Source: Methylophilaceae bacterium 11
Lineage (GTDB): Bacteria; Pseudomonadota; Gammaproteobacteria; Burkholderiales; Methylophilaceae
Assembly: GCA_000525025.1 (NCBI GenBank)
Contig: JCKJ01000001.1
Span: 434,001 to 498,000 of the forward strand
Length of the DNA: 64,000 nt
Direction of reading: 5' to 3'
Shown piece after piece: positions 18,590 to 26,960 of the stretch. The notes beneath the pieces are model-generated. The model ran no database searches. It was not told the DNA's origin and saw only the letters and a program-made list of their open reading frames with translations. Numbering within the stretch: the stretch's first letter is position 1; every line of letters begins with the position of its first letter. The position numbers and the translations under genes are program-made.

Positions 18590-19983
18590 AACGTTTAACC
18601 CTATTTTTCGTCCTCAGCTTGCTGCATGTATTGGCCTATGCAGCATTGCCAACCGCGGTATCCGACGCATTAAAACATGCAGGTATTCCACAAGAAAATG
18701 TGGCTGTTTATGTACAAGCTGTCGATGCTAATATGCCGGTACTCAGCCTGAATGCAGATAAGCCGATGAACCCTGCGAGCGTGATGAAGCTGGTCACGAC
18801 TTATGCTGCTTTAGAAAAACTCACGCCTGCGTATCGCTGGAAAACAGAAGTGTATCGTGATGGTGAGGTGAAGCAGGGGGTGTTGTATGGGGACTTGGTC
18901 ATCAAAGGCTATGGCGATCCTGATTTTCAACCCCACCATTTTTGGCAATTGCTGATGCAATTACAACAGCTAGGGATTCGCAAGGTTACTGGCGATTTGG
19001 TCATTGATAAAACCTACTTTACTCCACAAGCAAACAACATAGCTTTCGATGATGAGATATGGCGTGCCTACAACGCTCCGCCTAGCGCATTCTTGGTGAA
19101 TGGCCGTAAAACTAGCTTGCAATTTCAGGTGTTGGACAATCAGGTCTATGTTCATCAAGAGTTTCCATTGCCGCAAGTCAATGTTGAGCAACATCTGACG
19201 TTACGTGCGGGCGAGTGTGGCGATTGGCGTAGCAATATCGACTACAAAGTGGTGCCGGAAAAAAGCCGTGTCAATGTGTATATCACAGGTAGCTACGCTA
19301 CAAGTTGCGAGTCTCGTTATTTGGAGCTGAGTTTGTTCAATGATGAAGAGTATGCGCTGTATACATTTAAGACTTTGTGGAAAGAGTTGGGCGGTGTCTT
19401 TGGTGGAAAGCTTAACATCTGCCCAATCCCAGAACGTGCAGTCAAAATGCTTGATCACTGGTCAGCGCCTTTGGGTGAGCAAGTGCAAGACATCAACAAA
19501 TGGAGCAATAACTTAATGGCTCGGCAATTATTGCTCACTTTGGCGGCGGTGGATGATGCAACCTTGGCTACAGAGCAACACGGCGCTGAAGTCATCAAGC
19601 AACAGATGGTAAAGCTGAATATGCCGATGGGCGCATTGGTGGTGGAAAACGGCTCTGGCTTGTCAAGACTAGAACGCGTGAGTGCAGGACAGTTAGGCGG
19701 TATGTTGGTGCGTGCGTTTCATCGCCCTGTCATGCCCGAACTGATGGCCTCGTTACCCATTCTGGGTTTGGATGGTACAGTAAAAACTAGAATGCAAGCT
19801 TCTGATGTGCAAGCAAAAGCACACCTTAAAACAGGCTCTATTAATGGTGTCAGTGCAATTGCGGGCTACATACTGGGCCAAGATCAGCGCCGGTATGTCA
19901 TGGTGATGCTGGTGAATGATGCAAAATCCGGTCAAGCGAGAGCCGCCCAAGATGCATTGATCACATGGGTCTATCAGCATTAA
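18586..19983 (+). CDS. dacB: D-alanyl-D-alanine carboxypeptidase/endopeptidase (PBP4 family)
   Basis: This 465-residue periplasmic penicillin-binding protein trims and cleaves peptidoglycan cross-links. The start at 18586 overlaps the bioA stop as ATGA and gives a signal peptide (RLTLFFVLSLLHVLAYAA). The three serine-peptidase motifs are visible: SVMK near residue 65 (nucleophile and Lys), SNN near residue 306, and KTGS near residue 413. The large domain inserted between the first two motifs is typical of class C PBPs such as DacB. Overlap with bioA suggests co-transcription, though the two pathways are unrelated. Confidence 0.93.
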   Translation: MKRLTLFFVLSLLHVLAYAALPTAVSDALKHAGIPQENVAVYVQAVDANMPVLSLNADKPMNPASVMKLVTTYAALEKLTPAYRWKTEVYRDGEVKQGVLYGDLVIKGYGDPDFQPHHFWQLLMQLQQLGIRKVTGDLVIDKTYFTPQANNIAFDDEIWRAYNAPPSAFLVNGRKTSLQFQVLDNQVYVHQEFPLPQVNVEQHLTLRAGECGDWRSNIDYKVVPEKSRVNVYITGSYATSCESRYLELSLFNDEEYALYTFKTLWKELGGVFGGKLNICPIPERAVKMLDHWSAPLGEQVQDINKWSNNLMARQLLLTLAAVDDATLATEQHGAEVIKQQMVKLNMPMGALVVENGSGLSRLERVSAGQLGGMLVRAFHRPVMPELMASLPILGLDGTVKTRMQASDVQAKAHLKTGSINGVSAIAGYILGQDQRRYVMVMLVNDAKSGQARAAQDALITWVYQH

Positions 19984-20130
19984 AAAACATGCCAGTCTCA
20001 TACGTCAAAATTGACCCACACGGGCTATTGTGGCGTGGTCAATAAAGTCCTAAATTGGTTTATGCGTTAAAGGTTAATCGAATCTAAATCAGCATAACAA
20101 TAATCAAAAATAAATATAGTGTTGACGCCA

Positions 20131-20145
20131 AATAATCTGATTATT
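20131..20145. repeat. 7-bp palindrome in the leader of the small PEP-CTERM-like gene
   Basis: AATAATC-T-GATTATT is a perfect inverted repeat, ending 2 bases before the GGGAGGAG ribosome-binding site of the gene at 20157. Its location suits an operator or a translational hairpin. An AT-rich stretch precedes it; no clear -10/-35 pair is visible. Confidence 0.45.
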
Positions 20146-20156
20146 CGGGAGGAGCT

Positions 20157-20471
20157 ATGTTTAACAATGTGTTTCTTCGTATCGTACTTCTTTGCGGTTT
20201 ACTACTTGCATTCACCGCCCATGCGGCAATCGATGGGTTTGTAAACGCGTCAAAGCCACGCCCGGCAAGTATTCAAGTGTCTAGCAGTGACAATGTCGGC
20301 AATGATTATTATCAAGTAGCGCTTGCTGTAAAAATGATGGATGTGCGTACTGACGCCAATGCTTATTTGGCTACAGCCAGTATGCAAGACCAAGGCTTAC
20401 CTAGACCAGTTTGGGCGCTTGCTTGTGGCTTGGCTTTTCTGAGTGTAATGAGACGACGTTTGAGTAGATAG
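20157..20471 (+). CDS. Small exported protein with PEP-CTERM-like tail
   Basis: This 104-residue protein has a signal peptide (residues 1-23, ending AFTAHA) and a short low-complexity mature part. Its C-terminus, LPRPVWALACGLAFL followed by SVMRRRLSR, has the three-part layout of exosortase sorting signals: a short Pro motif, a hydrophobic helix and a basic cluster. The canonical PEP triplet is replaced by PRP. Methylophilaceae often encode exosortase systems elsewhere. A strong GGGAGGAG ribosome-binding site sits 4 bases before the ATG. The gene has its own terminator and so is monocistronic. Function unknown; the sorting-signal reading is my inference. Confidence 0.6.
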   Translation: MFNNVFLRIVLLCGLLLAFTAHAAIDGFVNASKPRPASIQVSSSDNVGNDYYQVALAVKMMDVRTDANAYLATASMQDQGLPRPVWALACGLAFLSVMRRRLSR

Positions 20472-20485
20472 AACCTACAGATGGT

Positions 20486-20516
20486 AAAAAAGGGAGCTAA
20501 GATAGTTCCCTTTTTT
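20486..20516 (+). terminator. Rho-independent terminator
   Basis: AAAAAAGGGAGCT pairs with AGTTCCCTTTTTT (one G-T pair) around loop AAGAT, ending in a T-run, just after the small PEP-CTERM-like gene. It also excludes a longer version of the next gene starting at 20481. Confidence 0.85.
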
Positions 20517-20588
20517 ATTGTGAATTATCAGTCAATTCCGAATTTCAAGTATCATATTGGATTGCTTATTATTCAAGTGAACTCTCGT

Positions 20589-21059
20589 ATGAAACGCATT
20601 CAAAGTAGATGGTTCTTAAGCTTATGTGCAGCCCTTGTTGTCTCTGGCTGTCAAGCAGAGACAGCTCCCACCAATAACACTCAAGAAGGAAAACCAGCGA
20701 TGACAACGCAAATTACAGAATTACAGAAAATTGATACACAAGTGGGCACTGGCCGTGAAGCTGAAGTTGGCTTCAACGTGACTGTGCATTACACCGGCTG
20801 GTTATATGACCCAGCTGCAGAAGACAAAAAAGGTAAGAAATTTGATAGCAGTGTCGATAGAAAAGAGCCGTTCAATTTCTTTTTAGGTGGCGGACAAGTG
20901 ATTCAGGGCTGGGATGAAGGCTTTGCCGGCATGAAGATTGGTGGTAAGCGTACGCTTATCATTCCACCAGAAATGGGCTATGGTGCACGTGGTGCGGGTG
21001 GAGTGATTCCGCCGAATGCTACTTTAGTATTTGATGTGGAACTGCTCGACGTTAAATAA
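20589..21059 (+). CDS. Lipoprotein FKBP-type peptidyl-prolyl isomerase
   Basis: This 156-residue envelope protein has a lipoprotein signal (residues 1-20, lipobox VSGC) and a single FKBP domain in its C-terminal about 110 residues. Core residues of the isomerase pocket are visible: [37 protein letters not shown] and the [20 protein letters not shown] loop (read separately). These are the residues that line the proline-binding cleft. The ATG at 20589 is chosen since the upstream in-frame start at 20481 overlaps a terminator. It would speed proline isomerisation in the periplasm. It is followed by a long inverted repeat. Confidence 0.92.
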   Translation: MKRIQSRWFLSLCAALVVSGCQAETAPTNNTQEGKPAMTTQITELQKIDTQVGTGREAEVGFNVTVHYTGWLYDPAAEDKKGKKFDSSVDRKEPFNFFLGGGQVIQGWDEGFAGMKIGGKRTLIIPPEMGYGARGAGGVIPPNATLVFDVELLDVK

Positions 21060-21133
21060 AGTCAACACTTTGCGAGCACCCGCTTTGCGAATTGCTTGCT
21101 TAGAGCATTGCGTTGCCATATGGCGTTGCTAGG

Positions 21134-21183
21134 TCGAAAAATCCTGCTTACATACTACATGTATGCCGCGCAGGCTTTTTCGA
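21134..21183. repeat. 50-bp imperfect inverted repeat
   Basis: The arms pair as TCGAAAAA/TTTTTCGA, CCTGC/GCAGG and CATAC/GTATG around the loop TACAT, with short mismatches between these blocks (T opposite C; TTA opposite CCGC). It sits in the 199-base gap between the FKBP gene and the OsmC-family gene. The rest of the gap has no gene I can support. The layout resembles dispersed palindromic repeats; only one copy was noticed in this window. Confidence 0.75.
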
Positions 21184-21258
21184 TATCGTGTCTTACCTGG
21201 CTTAGAAATTGATGGTTTTGCGGCTGGAGACAGTCATCAATAGATTTAGGGTTCAATC

Positions 21259-21690
21259 ATGAAAGTAAGAATCAAATGGGTGGAAGGCGTGAGTTTTGTC
21301 GGTGAATCCGAAACTGGTCACGCGGTGGTATTGGATGGCGCGCCAGAGAATGGTGGCCGTAATATCGGCATGCGTCCCATGGAAATGTTGCTGATTGGGA
21401 TGGGCGCTTGCACCTCATTCGATGTAGTCGCCATTCTAAAAAAAGCAAGACAGCCCATTGTGGATTGTGTGGCGGAAATTCAAGCTGAACGTGCAGCGGA
21501 GATTCCCAAAGTGTTCACCAAAATACATGTGCACTTTGTGATCACGGGCGATGGCTTGAATGAATCCCAAGTGGAGCGTGCAGTTAAACTATCTGCCGAG
21601 AAATATTGCTCAGCGTCCATTATGCTGAGCAAAAGTGTGGACATTACACATGACTTCGTTATTCAACCAACGACTCAACAGGGCGCATAA
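21259..21690 (+). CDS. OsmC-family protein, YhfA-like
   Basis: This 143-residue protein belongs to the OsmC/Ohr superfamily of small thiol peroxidase-like proteins, closest in form to the YhfA subgroup (MRPMEMLLIGMGACTSFDVV). Two conserved cysteines are visible: in GACTSFD near residue 54 and in KYCSASIML near residue 117, the pair used in Ohr/OsmC peroxidases. Substrate is not known for YhfA-type members. The gene ends with TAATG overlapping the next start, so it is co-transcribed with the VOC-family gene, forming a small stress or detoxification pair. Confidence 0.85.
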   Translation: MKVRIKWVEGVSFVGESETGHAVVLDGAPENGGRNIGMRPMEMLLIGMGACTSFDVVAILKKARQPIVDCVAEIQAERAAEIPKVFTKIHVHFVITGDGLNESQVERAVKLSAEKYCSASIMLSKSVDITHDFVIQPTTQQGA

Positions 21691-22091
21691 TGCATAGACC
21701 ATCCGGGATGGTGGGTATTCGCCATGTCGCCTTGTTTGTGCAAGATATGGAATCAGCCATTGATTTCTATACACGCATAATGGGGATGCACATTGAGTGG
21801 CATCCAGACCCAGACAATGTGTATCTGACCAACCAAGGGGATGTATTTGCGTTGCACCGTGTGGATTACACCCCGCAAGCGCAACAGCGCTTAGATCATA
21901 TTGGGTTTGTGCTAGATAGTCCTGAAGCCGTCGATACTTGGCACGCCTATTTTTTATCGCACCAAGTACGTATTACTGAAGCGCCCAAAACGCACCGGGA
22001 TGGTTCCCGTGGTTTTTATTGCTTGGATAGCGTAGGGCACTTACTTGAGTTGATTTATCATCCGCCTATCATGCGCAGCTTGATACAATAG
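21690..22091 (+). CDS. VOC/glyoxalase-superfamily protein
   Basis: This 133-residue protein has the vicinal oxygen chelate fold: paired beta-alpha-beta-beta-beta units starting at GIRHVALFVQDMESAIDFYT (His metal ligand) and at LDHIGFVLDSPEAVDTW. A Glu near the C-terminus in HLLELIYHPP could complete the metal site. This suits a lyase or dioxygenase of the glyoxalase group, but the reaction cannot be assigned. It overlaps the OsmC-family gene by one base and is convergent with the DUF2322 gene. Confidence is good for the family, low for function. Confidence 0.82.
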   Translation: MHRPSGMVGIRHVALFVQDMESAIDFYTRIMGMHIEWHPDPDNVYLTNQGDVFALHRVDYTPQAQQRLDHIGFVLDSPEAVDTWHAYFLSHQVRITEAPKTHRDGSRGFYCLDSVGHLLELIYHPPIMRSLIQ

Positions 22092-22098
22092 GGATCGT

Positions 22099-22425
22099 TT
22101 AGTTGGATGGATTGTCTGTGATTTTGACAGTCAGTGGTGCTTCGTTTTCTAGAATATTTAATAAGCGGTCTACATTGGGGTGTTTACCCGGACAGTTTTC
22201 CGCATCCTCGGTGTGTTCTGCATACAATGACAATCCCTCTACCGCAGCATCTAGCGTAATTGCCCCGTACATCTTGTAAAGATGGTGATAGACCTTGAGT
22301 GAGCCTAGGCTACCAGGCTTGTTCTCAATGACGCCCGCCGGCTCGTTATTTTCGTCAAATAACTCAATGCGCTGCACATGGTCGGCACTGTCAAGCGTTA
22401 ATAGAATGTCGCTAAATTTTTGCAT
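22099..22425 (-). CDS. DUF2322 family protein
   Basis: This 108-residue protein of unknown function is recognised as DUF2322 from its conserved core, ENKPGSLGSLKVYHHLY near residue 34 and LYAEHTEDAENCPGKHPNVD near residue 67. No signal peptide, membrane segment or obvious active site is present, so it is likely cytoplasmic. It lies 28 bases downstream of coq7 on the same strand and could share its transcript. It is convergent with the VOC-family gene. Confidence 0.75.
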   Translation of the reverse strand: MQKFSDILLTLDSADHVQRIELFDENNEPAGVIENKPGSLGSLKVYHHLYKMYGAITLDAAVEGLSLYAEHTEDAENCPGKHPNVDRLLNILENEAPLTVKITDNPSN

Positions 22426-22453
22426 GGTTTACCTAAATCTTGTAGAAATAAAA

Positions 22454-23077
22454 TTAAACATAGTAAGCAGTCTTGGTCATGATTTTAGAGGCGAATTTCA
22501 TACCAAACTGTACAGGAATCGGCAGTGCCACGCCGCCCAATTGATGCGCAGTATCTGCATGCTCGCGTTCGTCAGCTTGCATTTGTGCTACGATTTTTCG
22601 CGTTTTGTGGTCTGCGGGTGATAGTACCTCCAAGTGGCTTGCCAAATGTGCTTCCACTTGTTTTTCGGTTTCTGCCAAAAACCCCAAATTCCAACGGTCA
22701 CCTAATAATCCTGCTACTGTACCCAAGCCAAAACTGCCCACATACCACAACGGATTTAACAAGCTTTTGCGTCCGCCCAGTTCATGAATGCGACCTTCAC
22801 ACCAAGCCAAATGGTCGGTTTCTTCGGTTGCCGCTTGCTTTAACGCATTGACGATGGTGGCGTCACGCGATACAAAGGCTTGGCCGCTGTACAGCGCCTG
22901 TGCACACACTTCGCCTACATGATTAATGCGCATTAGCGCCGCAGCTTGATTTTTTTCTGCAGTTGAAAGTGGTGCTTCTTCGGTATTGCCATCTGGTCTG
23001 GCACGTGAGGCAACTGGTTGCGCAAAGAGCGTACGCAATCCAGTGTCAAATGTAGTAATCAATCGATCTATCATCAT
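22454..23077 (-). CDS. coq7: Demethoxyubiquinone hydroxylase
   Basis: This 207-residue di-iron monooxygenase hydroxylates 2-polyprenyl-3-methyl-6-methoxy-1,4-benzoquinone, the penultimate step of ubiquinone synthesis. The two ferritin-like iron motifs are visible: [18 protein letters not shown] (Glu) and [19 protein letters not shown] (E..H), then a second pair in HLASHLEVL and [14 protein letters not shown]. The N-terminal about 35 residues are variable as usual. Coq7 (rather than UbiF) is the normal form in many betaproteobacteria. It lies 9 bases after glcF on the same strand. Membrane association is peripheral. Confidence 0.95.
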   Translation of the reverse strand: MMIDRLITTFDTGLRTLFAQPVASRARPDGNTEEAPLSTAEKNQAAALMRINHVGEVCAQALYSGQAFVSRDATIVNALKQAATEETDHLAWCEGRIHELGGRKSLLNPLWYVGSFGLGTVAGLLGDRWNLGFLAETEKQVEAHLASHLEVLSPADHKTRKIVAQMQADEREHADTAHQLGGVALPIPVQFGMKFASKIMTKTAYYV

Positions 23078-23086
23078 ATGCGTAGT

Positions 23087-24277
23087 TTAATCTAATTCGG
23101 ATTTAAACCCCATCTGTTTTGCAATCAGCACAACGGGATGCAGGATTTTAATCGGCATCGCTTGTTGTCGAATACCCGAACCTAGTTGCATGGCACAGCC
23201 AATATTCGAGGTCGCTAAATAATCGTAAATATCCCCCTCTAGCGCCACCATTTTGTCTGCCAACAGCGCTTGCGCCATTTCCGGTTGTTGTAGCATGTAA
23301 GTGCCAGCGCCGCCACAGCACTGCATATTGCCTTTCATCGCAGACACTTGAATCTGCGGTATGCGATGCAGCAATGTGGCTACGGATTTTCCGGATTTCA
23401 TGACATTGCGTAAGGTACATGGCTCATGTAATGCAACATGGACGGGTAAGGGGCTTAACGCGACGTCATTCCAATCGCATTGCGTCAAAAAGTCACTGAT
23501 GTCTTGCACAGGTAGCTGTGTGTAATCTTTTAAGCCAGCCCCACATCCGCTGGCTGTCGTGAGTACAGGTAGACCATTCTCAAAAGCATCCACGTTATTG
23601 GCGATCAATTGCTCTGCAGTTGTACTCTCCCCTTGTTGGCGCGCAATGCCCCCACAACAGCTTTGTGCTGGTGGAATGTGTACGTCATACCCAAGGCGTG
23701 TGAGTACATGAATGCTCGCCCTTAGGGTTTCGGCATCAAAAGCATTGGTGATGCAACCTAAGAACAAATTCACAGCACCACGTTTGGTCTGCGTTGCGGG
23801 GTAAAAAGCTTGCCAAGTTTGTGTGTGTGTCAGTGGCGGCAGCAATGCAATTTTGTGTGAAATATTTACATTCAGTTTACTCAATATCGCTAAACCGCCA
23901 ATACGTTGCACTATTCGTAATAGTTGGCTACTAAGGCGCAAAGCGAATGGCTTTTGCGTCAACCAGTATAACCAATTCGCGAGTGTATTCGGCTGTTGGG
24001 TAATGCTGCGTGTACTATCAATCAGTGCACCATAACGTACGCCATTGGGGCATGCTGTTTCACAGTTACGGCAACTTAAGCATGCGTTGATATGCGCTTT
24101 AAAGCGTGCATTGTTGGGGATGATTTCTTTGGCAACGGCACTGATGAGTTGAATGCGTCCGCGTGGTGAGTCTGCTTCTGAGCCGGTTTTAAAATATGTG
24201 GGGCAGTGTGGCAAACACAGTCCGCAGGCGACACATCGATCGGCTTCCTGAATGGTGTGTTGGATAGATAAGGTCAT
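23087..24277 (-). CDS. glcF: Glycolate oxidase iron-sulfur subunit GlcF-like
   Basis: This 396-residue protein has two 4Fe-4S ferredoxin motifs at the N-terminus (CVACGLCLPHCP near residue 17 and CLSCRNCETACP near residue 67). Two CCG domains follow, with QSCCGGIARQ and MQCCGGAGTY. This is the layout of GlcF, which passes electrons from the flavin subunits of glycolate dehydrogenase to quinone. No glcD or glcE is adjacent: the neighbours are coq7 downstream and ctpA upstream. The flavin partner must be elsewhere or different, as in related lactate or glycerol oxidoreductases. Family identity is firm; substrate is not. Confidence 0.82.
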   Translation of the reverse strand: MTLSIQHTIQEADRCVACGLCLPHCPTYFKTGSEADSPRGRIQLISAVAKEIIPNNARFKAHINACLSCRNCETACPNGVRYGALIDSTRSITQQPNTLANWLYWLTQKPFALRLSSQLLRIVQRIGGLAILSKLNVNISHKIALLPPLTHTQTWQAFYPATQTKRGAVNLFLGCITNAFDAETLRASIHVLTRLGYDVHIPPAQSCCGGIARQQGESTTAEQLIANNVDAFENGLPVLTTASGCGAGLKDYTQLPVQDISDFLTQCDWNDVALSPLPVHVALHEPCTLRNVMKSGKSVATLLHRIPQIQVSAMKGNMQCCGGAGTYMLQQPEMAQALLADKMVALEGDIYDYLATSNIGCAMQLGSGIRQQAMPIKILHPVVLIAKQMGFKSELD

Positions 24278-24310
24278 GTCTACTTACAAAATAAAGCTTG
24301 CTACCATAGT

Positions 24311-24360
24311 AAAACAAAGCCCCGCAGGTTTCTACTTGTTAAGTGAAAAACATGCAGGGC
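24311..24360 (-). terminator. Probable terminator after ctpA
   Basis: On the minus strand GCCCTGCATG pairs with CCTGCGGGGC (one G-T pair, one mismatch) around a loop of about 20 bases and is followed by TTTGTTTTA. It lies about 50 bases after the ctpA stop. The long loop lowers confidence. Confidence 0.5.
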
Positions 24361-24411
24361 ATTGTTCAGTCCAGCCGGATATCAGTCCGGTGTAATCATT
24401 GAGTGAGCCGG

Positions 24412-25833
24412 TTATTTTTTGGTGTCGCTCACTTTTGCCGGCTCTGGGGCTTTTTGTACTGGTAAGCCTTTCAATACGTTCATGGCTTGATTAAATTGGA
24501 AGTCATCTTTGCTGGCAGGCTCAATCGGGCCTTTAGCTTCTGCAAATTTTTTCTCATTCAATTTTTCTTTGGCTACAGGCGCTTTAGCTGCATCTTCCTC
24601 TTTTTTAGCAGCATTATTATCAGTTGGGTTAGATAAGTGCTTGCTCAAATCTGCCTCGTGCAGGCTGAGAGAAGGGTCAGAGCCATCTTCTACCACAATG
24701 TCCGGCACAATGCCTTTGGCCTGAATAGAGCGGCCGTTTGGCGTGAAGTAACGTGCAGTGGTTAACTTGATTGCACTACCATTGTTCATTGGCAAAATCG
24801 TTTGCACGGAACCTTTACCAAAGCTTTGAATGCCCAAGATCGTGGCGCGTTTGTGATCTTGCAATGCGCCCGCCACAATTTCCGACGCTGAAGCGGAGCC
24901 TGCATTGATGAGCACGACCATTGGAATTTGTTTGTATTCTTCAGGCAAGTCTTTTAAATAGTCTGTTTTTCCGCGACGTGCATAGTCACCCGGCGTGGCA
25001 GATAAGCGCATTTTAGAATCCGCTACACGGCCTTCTGTGTATACCACTAAATCATTTTTTGGTAAGAATGCCGCAGATACACCGACCGCTGCATCCAGTA
25101 AACCACCTGGATTGTTACGCAGATCAAGCACCAAGCCTTTAAACGGGCCTTTGTTTTGTTCACGTAATGTTTTCAGTGTTTTGGCTAAATCTTCACCGGT
25201 GTGTTCTTGGAACTGGCTGACTCGCACATAACCGTAGTCTTTTTCAATCAGTTTGTTTTTCACGCTTTGTGATTTGATGATGGCGCGGGTCAATGTAAAG
25301 CTCAGTGGCTTTTCCTCACCTTTACGTATCACAGTCAGCGTAATTTTAGTGTCTGGGGTGCCGCGCATTTTTTTCACGGCATCATTTAGTGTCAAGCCCC
25401 GTACTTGCGTTTCGTCCAACTTCATAATCAAGTCGCCAGATTTTAAGCCTGCTTTGTAAGCTGGGCTGTCTTCAATCGGTGTGACTACTTTGACTAAGCC
25501 GTCTTCCATCGCCACTTCAATGCCTAAGCCGCCAAACTCGCCTTGTGTACCCGCTTGCAAGTCTTTGTAGGCATCTGCATCCATAAACGTAGAGTGCGGG
25601 TCTAAGCCTTGTAGCATGCCGGACAACGCTTCGTTGATGAGTTTTTTGTCTTCAACGGATTCGACATAATCGGATTTTACTTTGCTAAACACTTCTGCAA
25701 ATACACGCAGTTCATCAATGGGTAATTGAGGGGCTAAGTTTTTTTCTGCCCAAGCAGAGATATTTAAACTCACCAATACGCCAATGAGCACGCCAGAACC
25801 AATCAGACCGAATTTTTCTAATGAAGAACGCAT
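24412..25833 (-). CDS. ctpA: Carboxy-terminal processing protease (S41 family)
   Basis: This 473-residue periplasmic serine protease has an N-terminal membrane anchor or signal (GVLIGVLVSLNISAWA), a PDZ domain at about residues 90-180 (GGLGIEVAMEDGLVKVVTP, then AGLKSGDLIMKLDE), and an S41 catalytic domain. The nucleophile Ser lies in NAGSASASEIVAGAL near residue 312, with the general-base Lys in SFGKGSVQTI. The C-terminal tail of about 70 residues is rich in Lys, Ala and Glu and is probably disordered. CtpA-type proteases cut C-termini of envelope proteins, often with a lipoprotein adaptor. No adaptor is adjacent here. Confidence 0.94.
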   Translation of the reverse strand: MRSSLEKFGLIGSGVLIGVLVSLNISAWAEKNLAPQLPIDELRVFAEVFSKVKSDYVESVEDKKLINEALSGMLQGLDPHSTFMDADAYKDLQAGTQGEFGGLGIEVAMEDGLVKVVTPIEDSPAYKAGLKSGDLIMKLDETQVRGLTLNDAVKKMRGTPDTKITLTVIRKGEEKPLSFTLTRAIIKSQSVKNKLIEKDYGYVRVSQFQEHTGEDLAKTLKTLREQNKGPFKGLVLDLRNNPGGLLDAAVGVSAAFLPKNDLVVYTEGRVADSKMRLSATPGDYARRGKTDYLKDLPEEYKQIPMVVLINAGSASASEIVAGALQDHKRATILGIQSFGKGSVQTILPMNNGSAIKLTTARYFTPNGRSIQAKGIVPDIVVEDGSDPSLSLHEADLSKHLSNPTDNNAAKKEEDAAKAPVAKEKLNEKKFAEAKGPIEPASKDDFQFNQAMNVLKGLPVQKAPEPAKVSDTKK

Positions 25834-25970
25834 GTAAAACCTTTATAGTGAATAGGTAAATAGAACAGCTAGAGTAAGAGTTGCTTACAAAACAATAGGT
25901 TCATTTTCCGCTATTTCAATATAATTGCATATACCCAATGCGCAGAATTTAATGAATTTTAAGGTGAGAC

Positions 25971-26273
25971 ATGCAAAAACATGTAGTAGAGATTGAGTTT
26001 TGTACCCAATGCAGATGGCTGCTACGCGCGGCTTGGCTGGCTCAAGAACTATTGACAACATTTGAACAGGACTTAGCTTCCGTGAATTTAGTGCCGGGCA
26101 CTGGCGGCATATTAGAGGTGCGTTTAAATGGCGCAGTGTTGTACTCACGCAAAGCAATGGGACGGTTTCCAGAGGCCAAAGAGCTCAAGCAATTGATACG
26201 AGATGTGATTGATCCAGAACGCAGTTTGGGGCACAGCGATGGCCATCAGGCCGATAAACCGAGTGCTTCTTAA
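25971..26273 (+). CDS. SelT/SelW/SelH-family (Rdx) protein
   Basis: This 100-residue thioredoxin-like protein has a CxxC motif at FCTQCRWLLRAAWLA near residue 10, the signature of the bacterial Rdx/SelW-like family with Cys in place of selenocysteine. The second half (LEVRLNGAVLYSRKAMGRFP) gives the conserved beta strand and helix seen in this family. Its redox partner is unknown. It lies about 100 bases upstream of the ferritin-like gene on the same strand and divergent from ctpA. Confidence 0.88.
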   Translation: MQKHVVEIEFCTQCRWLLRAAWLAQELLTTFEQDLASVNLVPGTGGILEVRLNGAVLYSRKAMGRFPEAKELKQLIRDVIDPERSLGHSDGHQADKPSAS

Positions 26274-26374
26274 CTGAGACTCGCAATGTGAACTATTCTC
26301 AATTCTGCAAGGGTTGAAAAGTTTGGTTACACTGCGGTTGTCGTATCGAATAATCAGGTGCAAAGGAGCATAAA

Positions 26375-26836
26375 ATGGCAACAGATCACGCAGCAAGTAC
26401 CCCGGTAGTCAAAGCATTGAATACTATTTTAGAGTTTGAATTAGCCGGCGTAGTACGTTATACACATTACGCATTGATGGTGTTTGGTTACAACCGTATT
26501 CCAATTGTATCCTGGCTGCGTAGCCAAGCAGCAGAATCGCTTACACATGCCGATAAAGCGGGTGAGCTCATTACGCACTTAGGTGGTCACCCCTCATTAT
26601 CGATTGGGCCTTTGCTAGAAACGCATAATCACGATATCGGCGATATTTTGCGCGAATCATTGGCGCATGAAACCGCTGCACTCAATAGCTATAAAGCTTT
26701 GCTGAAGCTGGTAGAAGGTGAGTCTGTCATGCTGGAAGAATATGCGCGTGAAATGATTTATCAAGAAGAATTACATTTGGGCGAAGTGGATAAAATGTTG
26801 CGTAAGCCAGGTGAAATTGCAAAATTTCATGAGTAA
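26375..26836 (+). CDS. Ferritin-like/bacterioferritin-type protein
   Basis: This 153-residue four-helix-bundle protein carries carboxylate and His residues in a ferritin-like order: LEFELAGVVRYTHYAL (E, H), SLTHADKAGELITHLGG (E/H region), LAHETAALNSYKALL and YQEELHLGEVDKML (E..H). This suits a di-iron centre and iron storage or detoxification as in bacterioferritin or Dps-like proteins, though it is not a standard Bfr by memory. AAAGGAG sits 6 bases before the ATG. It ends before a strong bidirectional terminator. Confidence 0.82.
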   Translation: MATDHAASTPVVKALNTILEFELAGVVRYTHYALMVFGYNRIPIVSWLRSQAAESLTHADKAGELITHLGGHPSLSIGPLLETHNHDIGDILRESLAHETAALNSYKALLKLVEGESVMLEEYAREMIYQEELHLGEVDKMLRKPGEIAKFHE

Positions 26837-26913
26837 GTGGTGAATGCAAGGCGTTATTCTAGGCACAATATTTTTCCGTAATATTTTTCTAGAAGCAATA
26901 CTTAAAGCCTAAT

Positions 26914-26946
26914 AAAAAAAAGCAGCTTCAGTTGGCTGCTTTTTTG
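26914..26946. terminator. Bidirectional terminator between ferritin-like and NlpC/P60 genes
   Basis: AGCAGC/GCTGCT forms a stem around an 8-base loop, flanked by eight As on one side and T-tracts on the other, so it works on both strands for the convergent genes. Confidence 0.85.
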
Positions 26947-26960
26947 TTGCGTGTGGTGTC

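Noticed and set aside
20481-20588. Long N-terminal extension of the FKBP gene
   Set aside because: It would cover a strong terminator (20486-20516) and place the lipobox inside the protein; the ATG at 20589 gives a proper lipoprotein signal.
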